From: Microbacterium maritypicum
GTDB lineage: Bacteria > Actinomycetota > Actinomycetes > Actinomycetales > Microbacteriaceae
Direction: 5' to 3'
Length of the DNA: 64,000 nucleotides
Assembly: GCF_008868125.1 (NCBI RefSeq)
Contig: NZ_WAAQ01000003.1
Span: 248,001-312,000 of the forward strand
The notes under the pieces were generated by a model. That model was not told where the DNA came from, did no database searches, and saw only the letters and a list, made by a program, of their open reading frames with translations. This document shows, one piece after another, positions 17,844-26,543 of the stretch. Both the position numbers and the translations under genes were made by a program. Numbering within the stretch: position 1 is the first letter of the stretch; every line of letters begins with the position of its first letter.

Positions 17844-17907
17844 TGCGCCCCAGAGATCCGTGGGCATGGATCGATTGCGCCCCAGAGATCCGTGGGCATG
17901 GATCGAT
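17844..17907. repeat. Tandem duplication of a 32-base unit
   Basis: Two identical, adjacent 32-base copies beginning TGCGCCCCAGAGATCC lie in non-coding DNA. The unit length is not a multiple of three and no frame uses it. It looks like a local duplication rather than part of an array. Confidence 0.95.
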
Positions 17908-18092
17908 CGAGACTACGCCTGCAACCCACGCTGGGATGATCCCTTCGTGTCGTTCCGCACACCTACACGGCCGATTCGCTGTGGGCTCGCGATTTGAAAC
18001 GTCGAGACCGTTTTCGGTCGCCGATGAGGTCGGACATGTTGCGGTAGAGCGATGCGGATGAGTTTCCGCCCGGTGCACCCTTGGAGCGCGGG

Positions 18093-19859
18093 TCAGCTGC
18101 CCGTCGGCGGGCCGAACAGCTCCTCGCCGTGCTCGTGCAGGAGCTTGTAGGCGTCGGCGAAGGTCTCCGGCTCCGGTTCGCCGGGCTTGCCGTATCGCGC
18201 CAGGAGCAGACCCAGCAGGCCACGCGCGGGCGGCGTGAGCGGCTTCAGCTGGTCCTTCTCCCCGGGCTGCGGTGCGGAGTCCTCCGGATTCGGCGGTGTG
18301 TAGGCCGGGGTGGTGACCGGCCAGTCGGACGGATGCCGCGGCTTGTCGAGGTTCACGACGTTCAGCAGCGTGTTCGCGGACTGATCGCGGTCGTTGAGCG
18401 GCTCGAGACCGTGCAGGCGCGACAGGGTGGCGGTGACCGAACCGTGGTGCATCTCGTCGTGGATGATGCTGCCGCGCTTGGTGTAGGCCGACACGGCGAT
18501 CGCCGGCACCCGGCACCCGAGTCGATCGAACGTGAAACCCATCTCGCCCGGTCCGGTCTCGGGTGTGGGCTTGGTCACGGCAGGGGGCGGCACATGGTCG
18601 TAGCAGCCACCGTGCTCGTCGAACGTGATCAGCAGCAAGGTGTTGACGGCGTTGGAACCCTTCGGGGAGGAGCTCGTGCGCACCGCCTCGTAGATGTCGT
18701 GGATGAGGCGGTCGCCTGCCCGCACATCTGAGATGGCGCTGTCGAACACAGCCTCGCCGTCGACCTCGCTCTCTCGGGGCGATCCGAACGGGGGATGGAA
18801 GTCGTTGTGGTCGTAGACCATCCGCGGCTCGATGAAGGCATACGCGGGGAGCTTCCCGGCCTTCGCCTCGGCGTAGAAGTCCTCCATCGTGCCGAAGTGC
18901 TCGGTGCGCCAGTACTTCTCCAGCACCGCCGCATGCAGCATCCCGGTGAACGAGACGAGCTGGAGCTTGTCGATGTAGATCTTCCAGCTCACCTTCTTGT
19001 CTTCGAGCCGGTTGAACACCGTGGGCGCTGCCGGCGCATCCAGCCACTTGCGGTAGCCGCCGCCCGCCTGATTGGTCACGAACCCGTGAGATGTGGAGGC
19101 GTGGAAGAACGAGCGGTTGCAGAAGGTCTGGGAGGGGACGCCGGCGTACCAGTGGTCGAACACCGCGAACTCCGCAGCGAGCGTCGACAGCACCGGCAGC
19201 ATCTCGGGGGAGAAGGAGCCCATGATGTGCGCGGCCTCTTCGGGCTTCGGGGCGACGCCTTTGCGCAGCCGACGGAAGTTGATGATGTAGTCCTCGAGGA
19301 ACCCCGACATCGTGGCCTTCTCGCCGTGCGTCGGGGCATTGAAGGGCGCGGTCATCTCGTCGACGAAGAGGTCGGCGTTCGTCGGAGGGTCGACCGTGCC
19401 GAAGATCTGTGTGTTGACGTGCGGATACTCCTCGCCCGGATCCGGATCGGGGAGGCTCATGATGCGGTCGGTGTCGCCCTCGTACACATGGGTGTCGACG
19501 ACCGTGCCGTCGGATGCGGTGTTGCTGTAGGAGCCGAAGGCGAGGCCCTCGAACTTCTCCCCCTGCGGCAGGCTCTCCTTCGAGTACAGATATCCGAGGA
19601 GGTTGTCGAACGAGCGGTTCTCGCCCATCACGACGACGAGGTGGTCGAAGCCCGGTTCGCTGCGCGGGGTGAGGGCGGCGAACTGATCGGGTTCGGCCGC
19701 GAATCCGTCACGCGTGTTGCCGGCGATCGATGCTCCGATGGCCGCACCCCCGGCTCCACCGATCACGGCGCCGGCGAGGGCGGCCCCGCCCACCTTGAAG
19801 AAGCCTCGGCGGGAGGAATCGCGGGGAGCGTCGGGGGAGGAGGATACTTCTTCGGCCAT
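18093..19859 (-). CDS. Tat-exported phosphoesterase (phospholipase C / acid phosphatase family)
   Basis: A 588-residue member of the phosphoesterase family that includes bacterial phospholipases C and acid phosphatases. The N-terminus has a textbook twin-arginine signal, SRRGFFKVGGAALAG, so the folded enzyme is exported by Tat. Catalytic signatures are present: FDHLVVVMGENRSFDNLLGY near the start, STSHGF in the middle, and LITFDEHGGCYDHVPPP in the C-terminal half, which supplies metal and substrate ligands. Likely role: release of phosphate from extracellular phosphoesters. It is monocistronic, and a hairpin terminator of the neighbouring operon lies just upstream. Confidence 0.9.
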   Translation of the reverse strand: MAEEVSSSPDAPRDSSRRGFFKVGGAALAGAVIGGAGGAAIGASIAGNTRDGFAAEPDQFAALTPRSEPGFDHLVVVMGENRSFDNLLGYLYSKESLPQGEKFEGLAFGSYSNTASDGTVVDTHVYEGDTDRIMSLPDPDPGEEYPHVNTQIFGTVDPPTNADLFVDEMTAPFNAPTHGEKATMSGFLEDYIINFRRLRKGVAPKPEEAAHIMGSFSPEMLPVLSTLAAEFAVFDHWYAGVPSQTFCNRSFFHASTSHGFVTNQAGGGYRKWLDAPAAPTVFNRLEDKKVSWKIYIDKLQLVSFTGMLHAAVLEKYWRTEHFGTMEDFYAEAKAGKLPAYAFIEPRMVYDHNDFHPPFGSPRESEVDGEAVFDSAISDVRAGDRLIHDIYEAVRTSSSPKGSNAVNTLLLITFDEHGGCYDHVPPPAVTKPTPETGPGEMGFTFDRLGCRVPAIAVSAYTKRGSIIHDEMHHGSVTATLSRLHGLEPLNDRDQSANTLLNVVNLDKPRHPSDWPVTTPAYTPPNPEDSAPQPGEKDQLKPLTPPARGLLGLLLARYGKPGEPEPETFADAYKLLHEHGEELFGPPTGS

Positions 19860-19880
19860 GCCGCGATCCTATGACCGACT

Positions 19881-19914
19881 GCTCCTCGTCGGAGGACGAC
19901 CTCCGACGAGGAGC
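19881..19914. terminator. Terminator of the polyamine operon
   Basis: A perfect 15-bp inverted repeat, GCTCCTCGTCGGAGG and its complement, with a 4-base loop, lies 12 bases past the stop of the ABC ATPase gene on the minus strand. Confidence 0.85.
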
Positions 19915-19925
19915 GGATCCTGCCC

Positions 19926-20969
19926 TCAGGCGGCGGCGATCCAGAGCACGGCACCCTCACGCCAGCCGAGACCGGCCGTGCCCTCGGGGATCGGCTCCTC
20001 GTGCCGCGGACGCACGACGCGCATCCGCTTGCCCGCGAGCTCGACGATGTAGACGATGTCCGCTCCGCGGTAGACGTGCGTGACGACCTCGACGCTCACC
20101 GGGGCGTCGGGGCCGACGACGGGGGAGAGGCGCAGGTCTTCCTGACGGAGCACCACTTCTCCTGCGCCATCGGGTCCTGCGCCGGTCATCGGCACTGAGA
20201 TCGCGGTGCCGTCGAGCGTGGCGACCGCACCGGAGCGGGTGGCCGGGAGCAGGTTGGCGGCACCGATGAAGTCGGCGGCGAACGGGGTGCGCGGCGCGCC
20301 GTAGAGCTCGGCCGGTGCGCCCTCCTGCTCGATCACACCGCCGTTCATCAGGACGATGCGGTCGGAGAGGCTCATCGCCTCCTCCTGGTCGTGGGTGACG
20401 AACACGGTGGTCAGGCCGAGCGTGCGGTGCAGCTCCTTCAGCTCGACCTGCATGTCCTCCCGCAGGCGGGCGTCGAGGTTCGACAGCGGTTCGTCGAGCA
20501 GGAGCACGCGGGGCTCGAACGCGATCGCACGGGCCAGCGCGACGCGCTGCTGCTGCCCGCCCGACAGCTGTGCCGGCATCCGATCGGCCAGGTGGCCCAT
20601 CTGCACCCGCTCGAGCGCGCGGACGGCGAGTTCCTTCTGCTCGGACTTGGACTTCTCGCCCGACATGCGCAGACCGAAGCGCACGTTCTCGACCACGCTC
20701 ATGTGCGGGAAGAGTGCGTAGCTCTGGAACATCATGCCGAGATGGCGCTTCTCGGGCGGAAGGTCGGTGACATCCTGTCCCGCGATCTCGATGGTGCCGC
20801 CGCTGGGCGATTCGAGGCCGGCGATGCAGCGCAGGAGCGTGGTCTTGCCGCAGCCCGAGGGGCCGAGCAGCGAGACGAACTCCCCGGACTGCATCGAGAG
20901 GTCGATGCCCTTGAGCACCGAGGTCCCCTTGAAGTCCTTGGTGAGAGCAGTGATGGTGAGTGTTGTCAT
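19926..20969 (-). CDS. Polyamine-type ABC transporter ATP-binding protein (PotA-like)
   Basis: A 347-residue ATPase of the spermidine/putrescine-type import family. It has Walker A GPSGCGKTT, the signature LSGGQQQRVALARA, Walker B VLLLDEPLSNLDA, the switch histidine in VFVTHDQEEA, and a C-terminal TOBE domain (about residues 240-345) that regulates transport. It is the last gene of a seven-gene operon, and its ATG overlaps the preceding permease stop by one base. Substrate assignment to polyamines rests on the associated puuC- and puuD-like genes. Confidence 0.9.
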   Translation of the reverse strand: MTTLTITALTKDFKGTSVLKGIDLSMQSGEFVSLLGPSGCGKTTLLRCIAGLESPSGGTIEIAGQDVTDLPPEKRHLGMMFQSYALFPHMSVVENVRFGLRMSGEKSKSEQKELAVRALERVQMGHLADRMPAQLSGGQQQRVALARAIAFEPRVLLLDEPLSNLDARLREDMQVELKELHRTLGLTTVFVTHDQEEAMSLSDRIVLMNGGVIEQEGAPAELYGAPRTPFAADFIGAANLLPATRSGAVATLDGTAISVPMTGAGPDGAGEVVLRQEDLRLSPVVGPDAPVSVEVVTHVYRGADIVYIVELAGKRMRVVRPRHEEPIPEGTAGLGWREGAVLWIAAA

Positions 20970-21769
20970 CAGACGAACAACCTTCCCAGGCCGATGATGC
21001 GTTCGAGGACGATCATGAGGACGACGGTGAGCAGGACCATGAGAGTCGAGACCGCCGCCACGGTGGGCGACGTGCTGAACTCCAGCTGGCCGTAGATGGC
21101 GATGGGGAGCGTCTCGAGCTGCGGGGTGCGCAGGAAGAGGGCGATGACCGCATCGTCGAACGAGATGTTGAAGGCGAAGAACGCTCCGGCCGCGATGCCG
21201 GGGCGGGCGATCGGGAGCACCACCAGGCGGTAGCGGTTCCAGGCGCTGGCGCCGAGGGTGCGCGCGGCCTCCTCGGTGAAGTGGTCGGCCCTGGTCATCA
21301 CGCCCGTGACGGTGCGCATGACGTACGGGATCGCGATCACCACGTGGATCGCGATCAGGACGCCGACGTTCGGCGCCCCGATCGTGAGGGACGAGATCGA
21401 CAGCGCACCGATGGCGAGGATGATCGTGGGGATCGTCAGCGGCGACATCAGCAGCCCCTGGATGGCGGCACCACCCGGAACCTTGAACCGGGTGAGCGCG
21501 AGTGCGGCCGCGGTGCCGATGGATGCGGCGACGATCGCGACCGTGATGCCCACCAGCAGGCTCAGACGGAACGGCTCGAGGTAGGTGTCGGAGGTGAGCG
21601 CCTCGACATACCAGTCGAGAGTGAAGCCCTGACCCGGGAAGGTCAGGAAGCGGTTCTCGCCCACCGATGCACCGGCGACGACCATGAGCGGCACGAGCAT
21701 GTAGAGCGTCACCACGACGCCGAGGACGATGGCGAGGACCCTGCCGAGGATCGGAACGGAACGGACCAT
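20969..21769 (-). CDS. ABC transporter permease (PotC-like)
   Basis: A 266-residue inner-membrane permease with six predicted helices and the EAA-type loop EEAARTLGASAWNRYRLVVLPIARPGI that contacts the ATPase. The start MVRSVPILG has GAAGG upstream and lies two bases after the preceding stop; a longer in-frame extension is arginine-rich shadow sequence. It pairs with the upstream permease to form the heterodimeric channel. Confidence 0.9.
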   Translation of the reverse strand: MVRSVPILGRVLAIVLGVVVTLYMLVPLMVVAGASVGENRFLTFPGQGFTLDWYVEALTSDTYLEPFRLSLLVGITVAIVAASIGTAAALALTRFKVPGGAAIQGLLMSPLTIPTIILAIGALSISSLTIGAPNVGVLIAIHVVIAIPYVMRTVTGVMTRADHFTEEAARTLGASAWNRYRLVVLPIARPGIAAGAFFAFNISFDDAVIALFLRTPQLETLPIAIYGQLEFSTSPTVAAVSTLMVLLTVVLMIVLERIIGLGRLFV

Positions 21770-21771
21770 GG

Positions 21772-22599
21772 TCACACCTTCTGCTTCCCGAGTCGGGACG
21801 TGGCTGCGAGCACGAGCATGACGCCGGCGAACAGCAGCACGGCCTGTGCGGCCGCGAACGACCAGTCGAGGTTGGTGGTCGCGTCGATGTAGATGGTCTG
21901 GGCGAACACCGGGATCTGCGCCCCGCCGATGAAGCGCGGCGTAATGAACGAGCTGACCGACAGGACGAAGACGAGCGAGGCTCCGGCGACGATGCCGGGG
22001 ATCGCGAGGGGGAGGACGACGTGCCACAGCGTGCGCCAGAATCCGGCGCCGAGCGTGCGTGCGGCCTCTTCGAGCTGCGGCCGGATGCCCGACACGACGC
22101 CGAGGATGCTCAGCACCGCGAATGGCAGGAGCACCTGCACCATCGCGATCACGACACCGGTCTCGGTGCCGAGGAAGCCCTGTGTGCCGCCGACGAGGAA
22201 CTCGGCTCCGGGGATCTTCATCAGCAGACCCGACGGGCCCATCAGCACCACCCAGCCGAAGGTGCGGACCACGACGCTGGTCATGAGGGGGAGGATCACG
22301 ACGATCAGCAGGAAGGAGCGCACCTTCGAGCCGGCGCGGGCCATGACGTAGGACAGCGGGATCGCGATGATCAGCGTGATCACCGTCTGGATCACCCCCA
22401 GGCGGAGCGAGCGCAGCGCCGCCTGGAGGTGATATTCACTCGTGAACAACCGGGTGAAGTTGTCGAGGGTGAACCCGCCTGCCGACGATTGCACGCTCAT
22501 GAGGAGCATGCCAGCCACCGGGGTGATGAAGGCGAGCGCGAGCAGCACGATCGCCGGCAGGAGCAGGAGCCAGGGCTCCCTACGGGTTCGCACACTCAT
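21772..22599 (-). CDS. ABC transporter permease (PotB-like)
   Basis: A 275-residue permease starting MSVRTRREPWLLLLPAIVLL, with six membrane helices and the coupling loop EEAARTLGAGFWRTLWHVVLPLAIPGI. Its ATG overlaps the stop of the binding-protein gene (ATGA), showing translational coupling. It forms the membrane channel with the PotC-like subunit. Confidence 0.9.
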   Translation of the reverse strand: MSVRTRREPWLLLLPAIVLLALAFITPVAGMLLMSVQSSAGGFTLDNFTRLFTSEYHLQAALRSLRLGVIQTVITLIIAIPLSYVMARAGSKVRSFLLIVVILPLMTSVVVRTFGWVVLMGPSGLLMKIPGAEFLVGGTQGFLGTETGVVIAMVQVLLPFAVLSILGVVSGIRPQLEEAARTLGAGFWRTLWHVVLPLAIPGIVAGASLVFVLSVSSFITPRFIGGAQIPVFAQTIYIDATTNLDWSFAAAQAVLLFAGVMLVLAATSRLGKQKV

Positions 22600-23675
22600 T
22601 TGGTGATCAGCGCATTCCACTCATCGGTCCAGGCCGGTCGCGAGGCCGCGACATCGCCCGGAGCGTAGACGACGACCGTCTCGAGCTCGTCACCGGTCAG
22701 CACGGCGTCCGCAGCCTCGTCGGAGAGCTCGGTCTTGGTGTTGACCGGCGAGTACCGCATGCTCTCCGCGAAGACGGCCTGCGCTTCGGGGCGCAGTTCG
22801 AAATCGATGAAGAGCTTCGCGAGGTCGGGGTTGTCCCGGCCCTCGACCACGTTCGCCGTGATGAGAGAGGCGGTGACGCCTTCTTCCGGGACGATGAACT
22901 CTACCGGAAGGCCCGCGTCCTGCAGCGTGCCGGCGTAGTCCATCGCGTACGGTGCGAGCCAGGTGTCGCGCTGGGCGAAGGCGGTCTGCAGATCGGGCGA
23001 GGTGGGGACGACGATCGCGTCACCCGAGGAGGCGAGGGCACCGAGGTCGGTGATCGCCTGCGACGGGTCGTCGATGCCCCCGCCGAGCGCGTCGGCGACA
23101 CGGAGCATCGAGAGCACGCCGTACGTGTTCGAGAAGTCCGTGAGCGCGACGTGGCCCGCGTAGGCCTCGTCGAACAGGTCGAGCCACGAGGTGGGCGCCG
23201 GAGCGTCCGCCTCGGTGTTGTAGACCAGCCCGATCGGGGCGAGCTGGATGACCGGACCTTCACCGCGCTCGAGCCCGGCGGTCGCCAGGTCGATCAGGTT
23301 GCCGGACTCGGACAGCTCGTCGGCCGCGATCGGCGCGATGAGACCATCCGCGGCGGCGGTGAACTCCTGCCCTCCGGAGAAGTGCACGACATCGATCTGC
23401 GGGCTCGCCTTCTGAGCGGTGACCTGCGCGAGGGCATCGGCGCTGTAGAGCGTGATCAGCTCCACCTTGGCGCCGGTCTCCTCCTCGAAGGGATCGACGA
23501 CGGCCTCGATGAAGGCCTTCTCCCAGTCGCCGCCGAACGAGGTGACGACGATGGTCTCGCCGGCGAACTCCTTGTCGCCGGACGAAGCGCTGTCGTCACC
23601 GGCAGCACAGCCGGCGAGGACGAGGGCGCCGGTGGCGACGAGCGCACCGGTGGTGAGGATTCTTCGGGTATTCAT
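22596..23675 (-). CDS. Extracellular substrate-binding lipoprotein (PotD-like)
   Basis: A 359-residue periplasmic-type binding protein with a lipoprotein signal: LVATGALVLAGC, where the cysteine is the lipidation site. The mature start, GETIVVTSFGGDWEKAF, and the rest fit the PotD/PotF-like binding-protein cluster. GAAGGAG precedes the chosen ATG. It sits 40 bases after the DUF3830 gene and directly before the permeases. The ligand is predicted to be a polyamine or related compound. Confidence 0.88.
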   Translation of the reverse strand: MNTRRILTTGALVATGALVLAGCAAGDDSASSGDKEFAGETIVVTSFGGDWEKAFIEAVVDPFEEETGAKVELITLYSADALAQVTAQKASPQIDVVHFSGGQEFTAAADGLIAPIAADELSESGNLIDLATAGLERGEGPVIQLAPIGLVYNTEADAPAPTSWLDLFDEAYAGHVALTDFSNTYGVLSMLRVADALGGGIDDPSQAITDLGALASSGDAIVVPTSPDLQTAFAQRDTWLAPYAMDYAGTLQDAGLPVEFIVPEEGVTASLITANVVEGRDNPDLAKLFIDFELRPEAQAVFAESMRYSPVNTKTELSDEAADAVLTGDELETVVVYAPGDVAASRPAWTDEWNALITK

Positions 23676-23715
23676 GCACTGCTCCTTCGGGATGGGTCCA
23701 GCACTGAGTAGACGC

Positions 23716-24186
23716 CTAGACCAGGCGTCCGATGGTGAGCTGCTTCGCTCCGTCGATGCGGATCGCCGCGCTCTCCTTGGCGAACTCCGCGAGTCCTTCG
23801 GTGATGCCGCCCCAGATGTTGACGGGTGTCCATCCGAGCGGGCCGAGAGTACGGGCACCACGATCGTAGAAGACCCCGATCTCGTACCACTCGAACGGCA
23901 GGCCGCCCATCTGCATAGGGCGCTGCCAGTACCACTGCAGATCACCCGGCGCCGGCACGACCTGCTGGTTCTCGAACGGCACCTTCTCGGGGTCGAAGTT
24001 CTGCGCCTCTTCGGGGAGGCCGACCATGACCTCGGGGCCGGCGTACATCGCGTGCATCGCCTGCATGGTGACCGGCTTCTCCAGCGCACCCCACATGGCC
24101 TCGCAGGTGCGAGGGGCGAGGTCCTCGAACAGGGTGGCGACGGCGCGGACGCCGTTCTCGTACTCGAGGAAGACCTGCTTGGTCAT
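23716..24186 (-). CDS. DUF3830 family protein
   Basis: A 156-residue soluble protein recognisable as DUF3830, a cyclophilin-like beta-barrel family of unknown biochemical role. Conserved features include the opening YENGVRAVATLFEDLAPRTCEAMW and LQWYWQRPMQMGGLPFEWYEIGVFYDRG. Its ATG overlaps the stop of the puuD-like gene by four bases. Position between polyamine-degrading enzymes and a polyamine-type importer suggests a role in handling an operon-specific substrate, possibly isomerisation or ring processing. That is only an inference. Confidence 0.82.
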   Translation of the reverse strand: MTKQVFLEYENGVRAVATLFEDLAPRTCEAMWGALEKPVTMQAMHAMYAGPEVMVGLPEEAQNFDPEKVPFENQQVVPAPGDLQWYWQRPMQMGGLPFEWYEIGVFYDRGARTLGPLGWTPVNIWGGITEGLAEFAKESAAIRIDGAKQLTIGRLV

Positions 24187-24941
24187 CGTGTTCCTTTCTC
24201 CGCAGCGGGGTGTTCCGCTGCTCGTTCACGGGCGGCCGAGACGAACGCCGCGAACAGCGGCATCTCCTCTGCGGCCTCATCGGGGGCGATCATCTTCTCG
24301 GGGTGCCACTGCACCGCCCAGAAGGGCCAGTCGTCGTCGGCCTCGACGGCTTCGACGATGCCGTCCGGTGCCCACGCGACCGGGTGGAGGCCGGGGGCGG
24401 GGACGTCGATCGACTGGTGGTGGATGGTGTTCACGATCCGCTGCCTGGTGCCGTAGAGCGCGGCGAGACGGCTGCCCTCGCTGAGGACGATCGGATGCCG
24501 AGCCGAGAGCTGCTGGTCGGCACCGCGGACGGGTTCGTGGTGCTCGGTGGACGGGATGTCGACGACGAGGGATCCACCGAAGGCGATGTTGCTCACCTGG
24601 AGTCCGCGGCAGATCGCGAGCACGGGGATCCCCCGGCGGCGCGCACCGAGGGCGAGCGCGATCTCGAACCCGTCGCGGGAGGGGTCGTAGCTCTTCCCCT
24701 CCTGCGCCTGGGCGCCGTAGCGCGACGGGTGCACGTCTTCTCCGCCGGAGAGGACCAGCCCGTCGAGACGGTCGAGCACGTCGTCGACCCCTGCCGTCGG
24801 GGGCAGCAGCACGACCGCGCCGCCGGCTGCCTCGATGGGGGCGACATACTCCGTGCCCAGGCTGTGCGCCGGGCGGCCGCTGCCCAGGTCGGTGTCGATG
24901 AAACGGCGCCAGGTGGTGATGCCGATGAGCGGTCGGGTCAT
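24183..24941 (-). CDS. Gamma-glutamyl-gamma-aminobutyrate hydrolase family protein (PuuD-like)
   Basis: A 252-residue class I glutamine amidotransferase-like hydrolase. In the Puu pathway this activity releases GABA and glutamate from gamma-glutamyl-GABA. The catalytic cysteine is in VLAICRGLQV and the histidine-glutamate pair in WAVQWHPEKM; VLSGGEDVHPSRYG is the family's substrate-side loop. I chose MTRPLIGITTWRR because its ATG overlaps the aldehyde dehydrogenase stop by four bases. The gene lies between the puuC-like and DUF3830 genes with overlaps on both sides. Confidence 0.9.
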   Translation of the reverse strand: MTRPLIGITTWRRFIDTDLGSGRPAHSLGTEYVAPIEAAGGAVVLLPPTAGVDDVLDRLDGLVLSGGEDVHPSRYGAQAQEGKSYDPSRDGFEIALALGARRRGIPVLAICRGLQVSNIAFGGSLVVDIPSTEHHEPVRGADQQLSARHPIVLSEGSRLAALYGTRQRIVNTIHHQSIDVPAPGLHPVAWAPDGIVEAVEADDDWPFWAVQWHPEKMIAPDEAAEEMPLFAAFVSAARERAAEHPAAEKGTR

Positions 24942-26428
24942 GAGAGCTCGATCCAGGTGGTCTTCAGATCGGTGAACTTCTCGAGCGCGTGCAGGCTCTT
25001 GTCCCGGCCGAAGCCCGAGCCCTTGACCCCGCCGAAGGGGATCGTCATATCGCCCTCTTCGAAGCAGTTGACCCACACGACACCGGCGCGCAGGCGGCGT
25101 GAGAGGGTGTGCACGGCGTTGAGGTCGGTGCTCCACAGGGCAGCAGCGAGGCCGAACTCCGTGCCGTTGGCGATCGCGAGTGCGTCCTCGACATCGTCGT
25201 AGGCGATGACCGAGAGCACGGGGCCGAAGACCTCGCGCTGCGCGACCTCGTGCTGGGGCGTGACGCCGAGCACGACGGGCGCGAAGTAGCTGCCGCCGTC
25301 GACGGCGTGGAATCGCTCGGCGCTGCCGGCCGCGAGTTCGCCGCCCTCGGCCTGGGCGCGCTCGACGAAGCCGGTGATGCCCGCGAGCTGTCTCTCACTG
25401 ACGATCGCGCCCATCGAGGTGGAGACCTCGAACGGGTCTGCAGGCAGGCTGGTGCGTGCGACGTCGGCGGCGATCTCCAGCGCGCGGTCGCGCTGGGCGC
25501 GCGGGACGAGAAGGCGGGAGGATGCCGTGCACATCTGGCCCTGGTTATAGAAGCAGCCGTCGGCGGTGGCCCGCACGGCGCGCTCCAGGTCGGCATCCGG
25601 CAGCACCAGACTCGCGGTCTTGCCGCCGAGCTCCGGCCAGACGCGCTTGCCGTTGGAGGCGGCCGAGTAGCCCAGGAACTTGCGGCCCACTTCGGGCGAA
25701 CCCGTGAAGGTGACGACGTCGACGTCGTGGTGCTCGCCCAGAGCGCGGCCGGCGACCTGTCCGGTGCCCGGCGTGACGTTGAGGACGCCGGCGGGGATTC
25801 CGGCCTCGTGTGCGAGCTCGGCCAGACGGAGCGCGGAGAAGGTGGTGTGCTCGGCGGGCTTGAGCACGACGCTGTTGCCGACGGCGAGGGCGGGGGCGAG
25901 CTTCCAGGCGGTCATGGTCAGCGGGAAGTTCCACGGCACGACGGCCGCGACCACGCCTGCCGGCTCTCGCGTGACGAGGGCCAGGCTGCCCGGGGCGGTG
26001 ACCGGGATCTCGTCGAGGACCTTGTCTGCGGCCTCGCCGTACCAGCGGAAGCAGTTCACGACGGCGCGGAGTTCTGTCTGGAGCGCCTCGCGGACGGGCT
26101 TGCCCATCTCGAGCGAGATGGTGAGCGCGAGTTCTTCGGCGTTGTCGTGGATCCTCTGGGCGAAGGCGATCAGCAGCTGGCCGCGTTCACGAGGGGCGAT
26201 TCGCGACCACACGCCGGAGTCGAAGGCTGCGCGGGCGGAGCGGACGGCGCGATCGACATCGCCCACCGAGGCGGCGCTGATCTTCGGGAGCGCACGTCCG
26301 TCTCGCGGAGCCACCGGAGTCAGGGGCTCGGCCGAGCCCTCCTCCCACGCGCCGCCGATGAACATGCGCGTGTGCAGGGGCAGGGTCGCCGCGCGATCCG
26401 CCCAGTCGTCTCCAGTAGCCGTGAACAC
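24938..26428 (-). CDS. Aldehyde dehydrogenase, PuuC-like
   Basis: A 496-residue NAD(P)-dependent aldehyde dehydrogenase. It contains the coenzyme motif FTGSPEVGRKFL, the catalytic glutamate in LELGGK-type WPELGGKTASL, and the nucleophilic cysteine in NQGQMCTASSRLLV. The neighbouring PuuD-like hydrolase and polyamine importer suggest it oxidises gamma-glutamyl-gamma-aminobutyraldehyde. First gene of the operon. The start codon is GTG, and its ribosome-binding site GGAGAGGA is buried in one arm of a perfect 12-bp inverted repeat. Confidence 0.9.
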   Translation of the reverse strand: MFTATGDDWADRAATLPLHTRMFIGGAWEEGSAEPLTPVAPRDGRALPKISAASVGDVDRAVRSARAAFDSGVWSRIAPRERGQLLIAFAQRIHDNAEELALTISLEMGKPVREALQTELRAVVNCFRWYGEAADKVLDEIPVTAPGSLALVTREPAGVVAAVVPWNFPLTMTAWKLAPALAVGNSVVLKPAEHTTFSALRLAELAHEAGIPAGVLNVTPGTGQVAGRALGEHHDVDVVTFTGSPEVGRKFLGYSAASNGKRVWPELGGKTASLVLPDADLERAVRATADGCFYNQGQMCTASSRLLVPRAQRDRALEIAADVARTSLPADPFEVSTSMGAIVSERQLAGITGFVERAQAEGGELAAGSAERFHAVDGGSYFAPVVLGVTPQHEVAQREVFGPVLSVIAYDDVEDALAIANGTEFGLAAALWSTDLNAVHTLSRRLRAGVVWVNCFEEGDMTIPFGGVKGSGFGRDKSLHALEKFTDLKTTWIELS

Positions 26429-26433
26429 GTTCG

Positions 26434-26464
26434 TCCTCTCCAGGGGTGATGGCCCTGGAGAGGA
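26434..26464 (-). promoter_or_regulatory. Inverted repeat covering the puuC-like ribosome-binding site
   Basis: Perfect 12-bp arms (TCCTCTCCAGGG and its complement) are separated by 7 bases. On the minus strand the 3' arm contains GGAGAGGA, the only ribosome-binding site for the GTG start five bases further on. As RNA it would sequester that site; as DNA it could be an operator overlapping a TATCCT -10 box. Confidence 0.7.
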
Positions 26465-26543
26465 TACTTGCTCTATTTCGCCACTAGGTCAAGCTGTTAA
26501 GAACGATCTCGCCATTTCGTTACATGCCAGTAACAGAATCAGA

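Larger units (their letters stand above)
16015..18092. other. Two-kilobase low-coding, decayed region
   Basis: This gap between the acetyltransferase and the phosphoesterase has no full-length gene. The first 200 bases contain a short coding-like piece (EAAAQEIDRYLAEVAREID) that runs out of frame, suggesting a gene remnant. Then come a strong hairpin terminator, small minus-strand frames described separately, about 500 bases where I see nothing, and a 32-base tandem duplication. Base composition in the 16.4-17.4 kb part is less GC-rich than the flanks, which fits imported and decaying DNA. Confidence 0.55.

Noticed and set aside
17844..17907. CRISPR-like repeat
   Set aside because: The two units are directly adjacent with no spacer, there are only two copies, and no cas genes are nearby.
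17582..17962. A minus-strand frame of up to 126 codons in the decayed region
   Set aside because: It reads through the 32-base tandem duplication and has no ribosome-binding site or family resemblance. The C-terminal part is only weakly protein-like.
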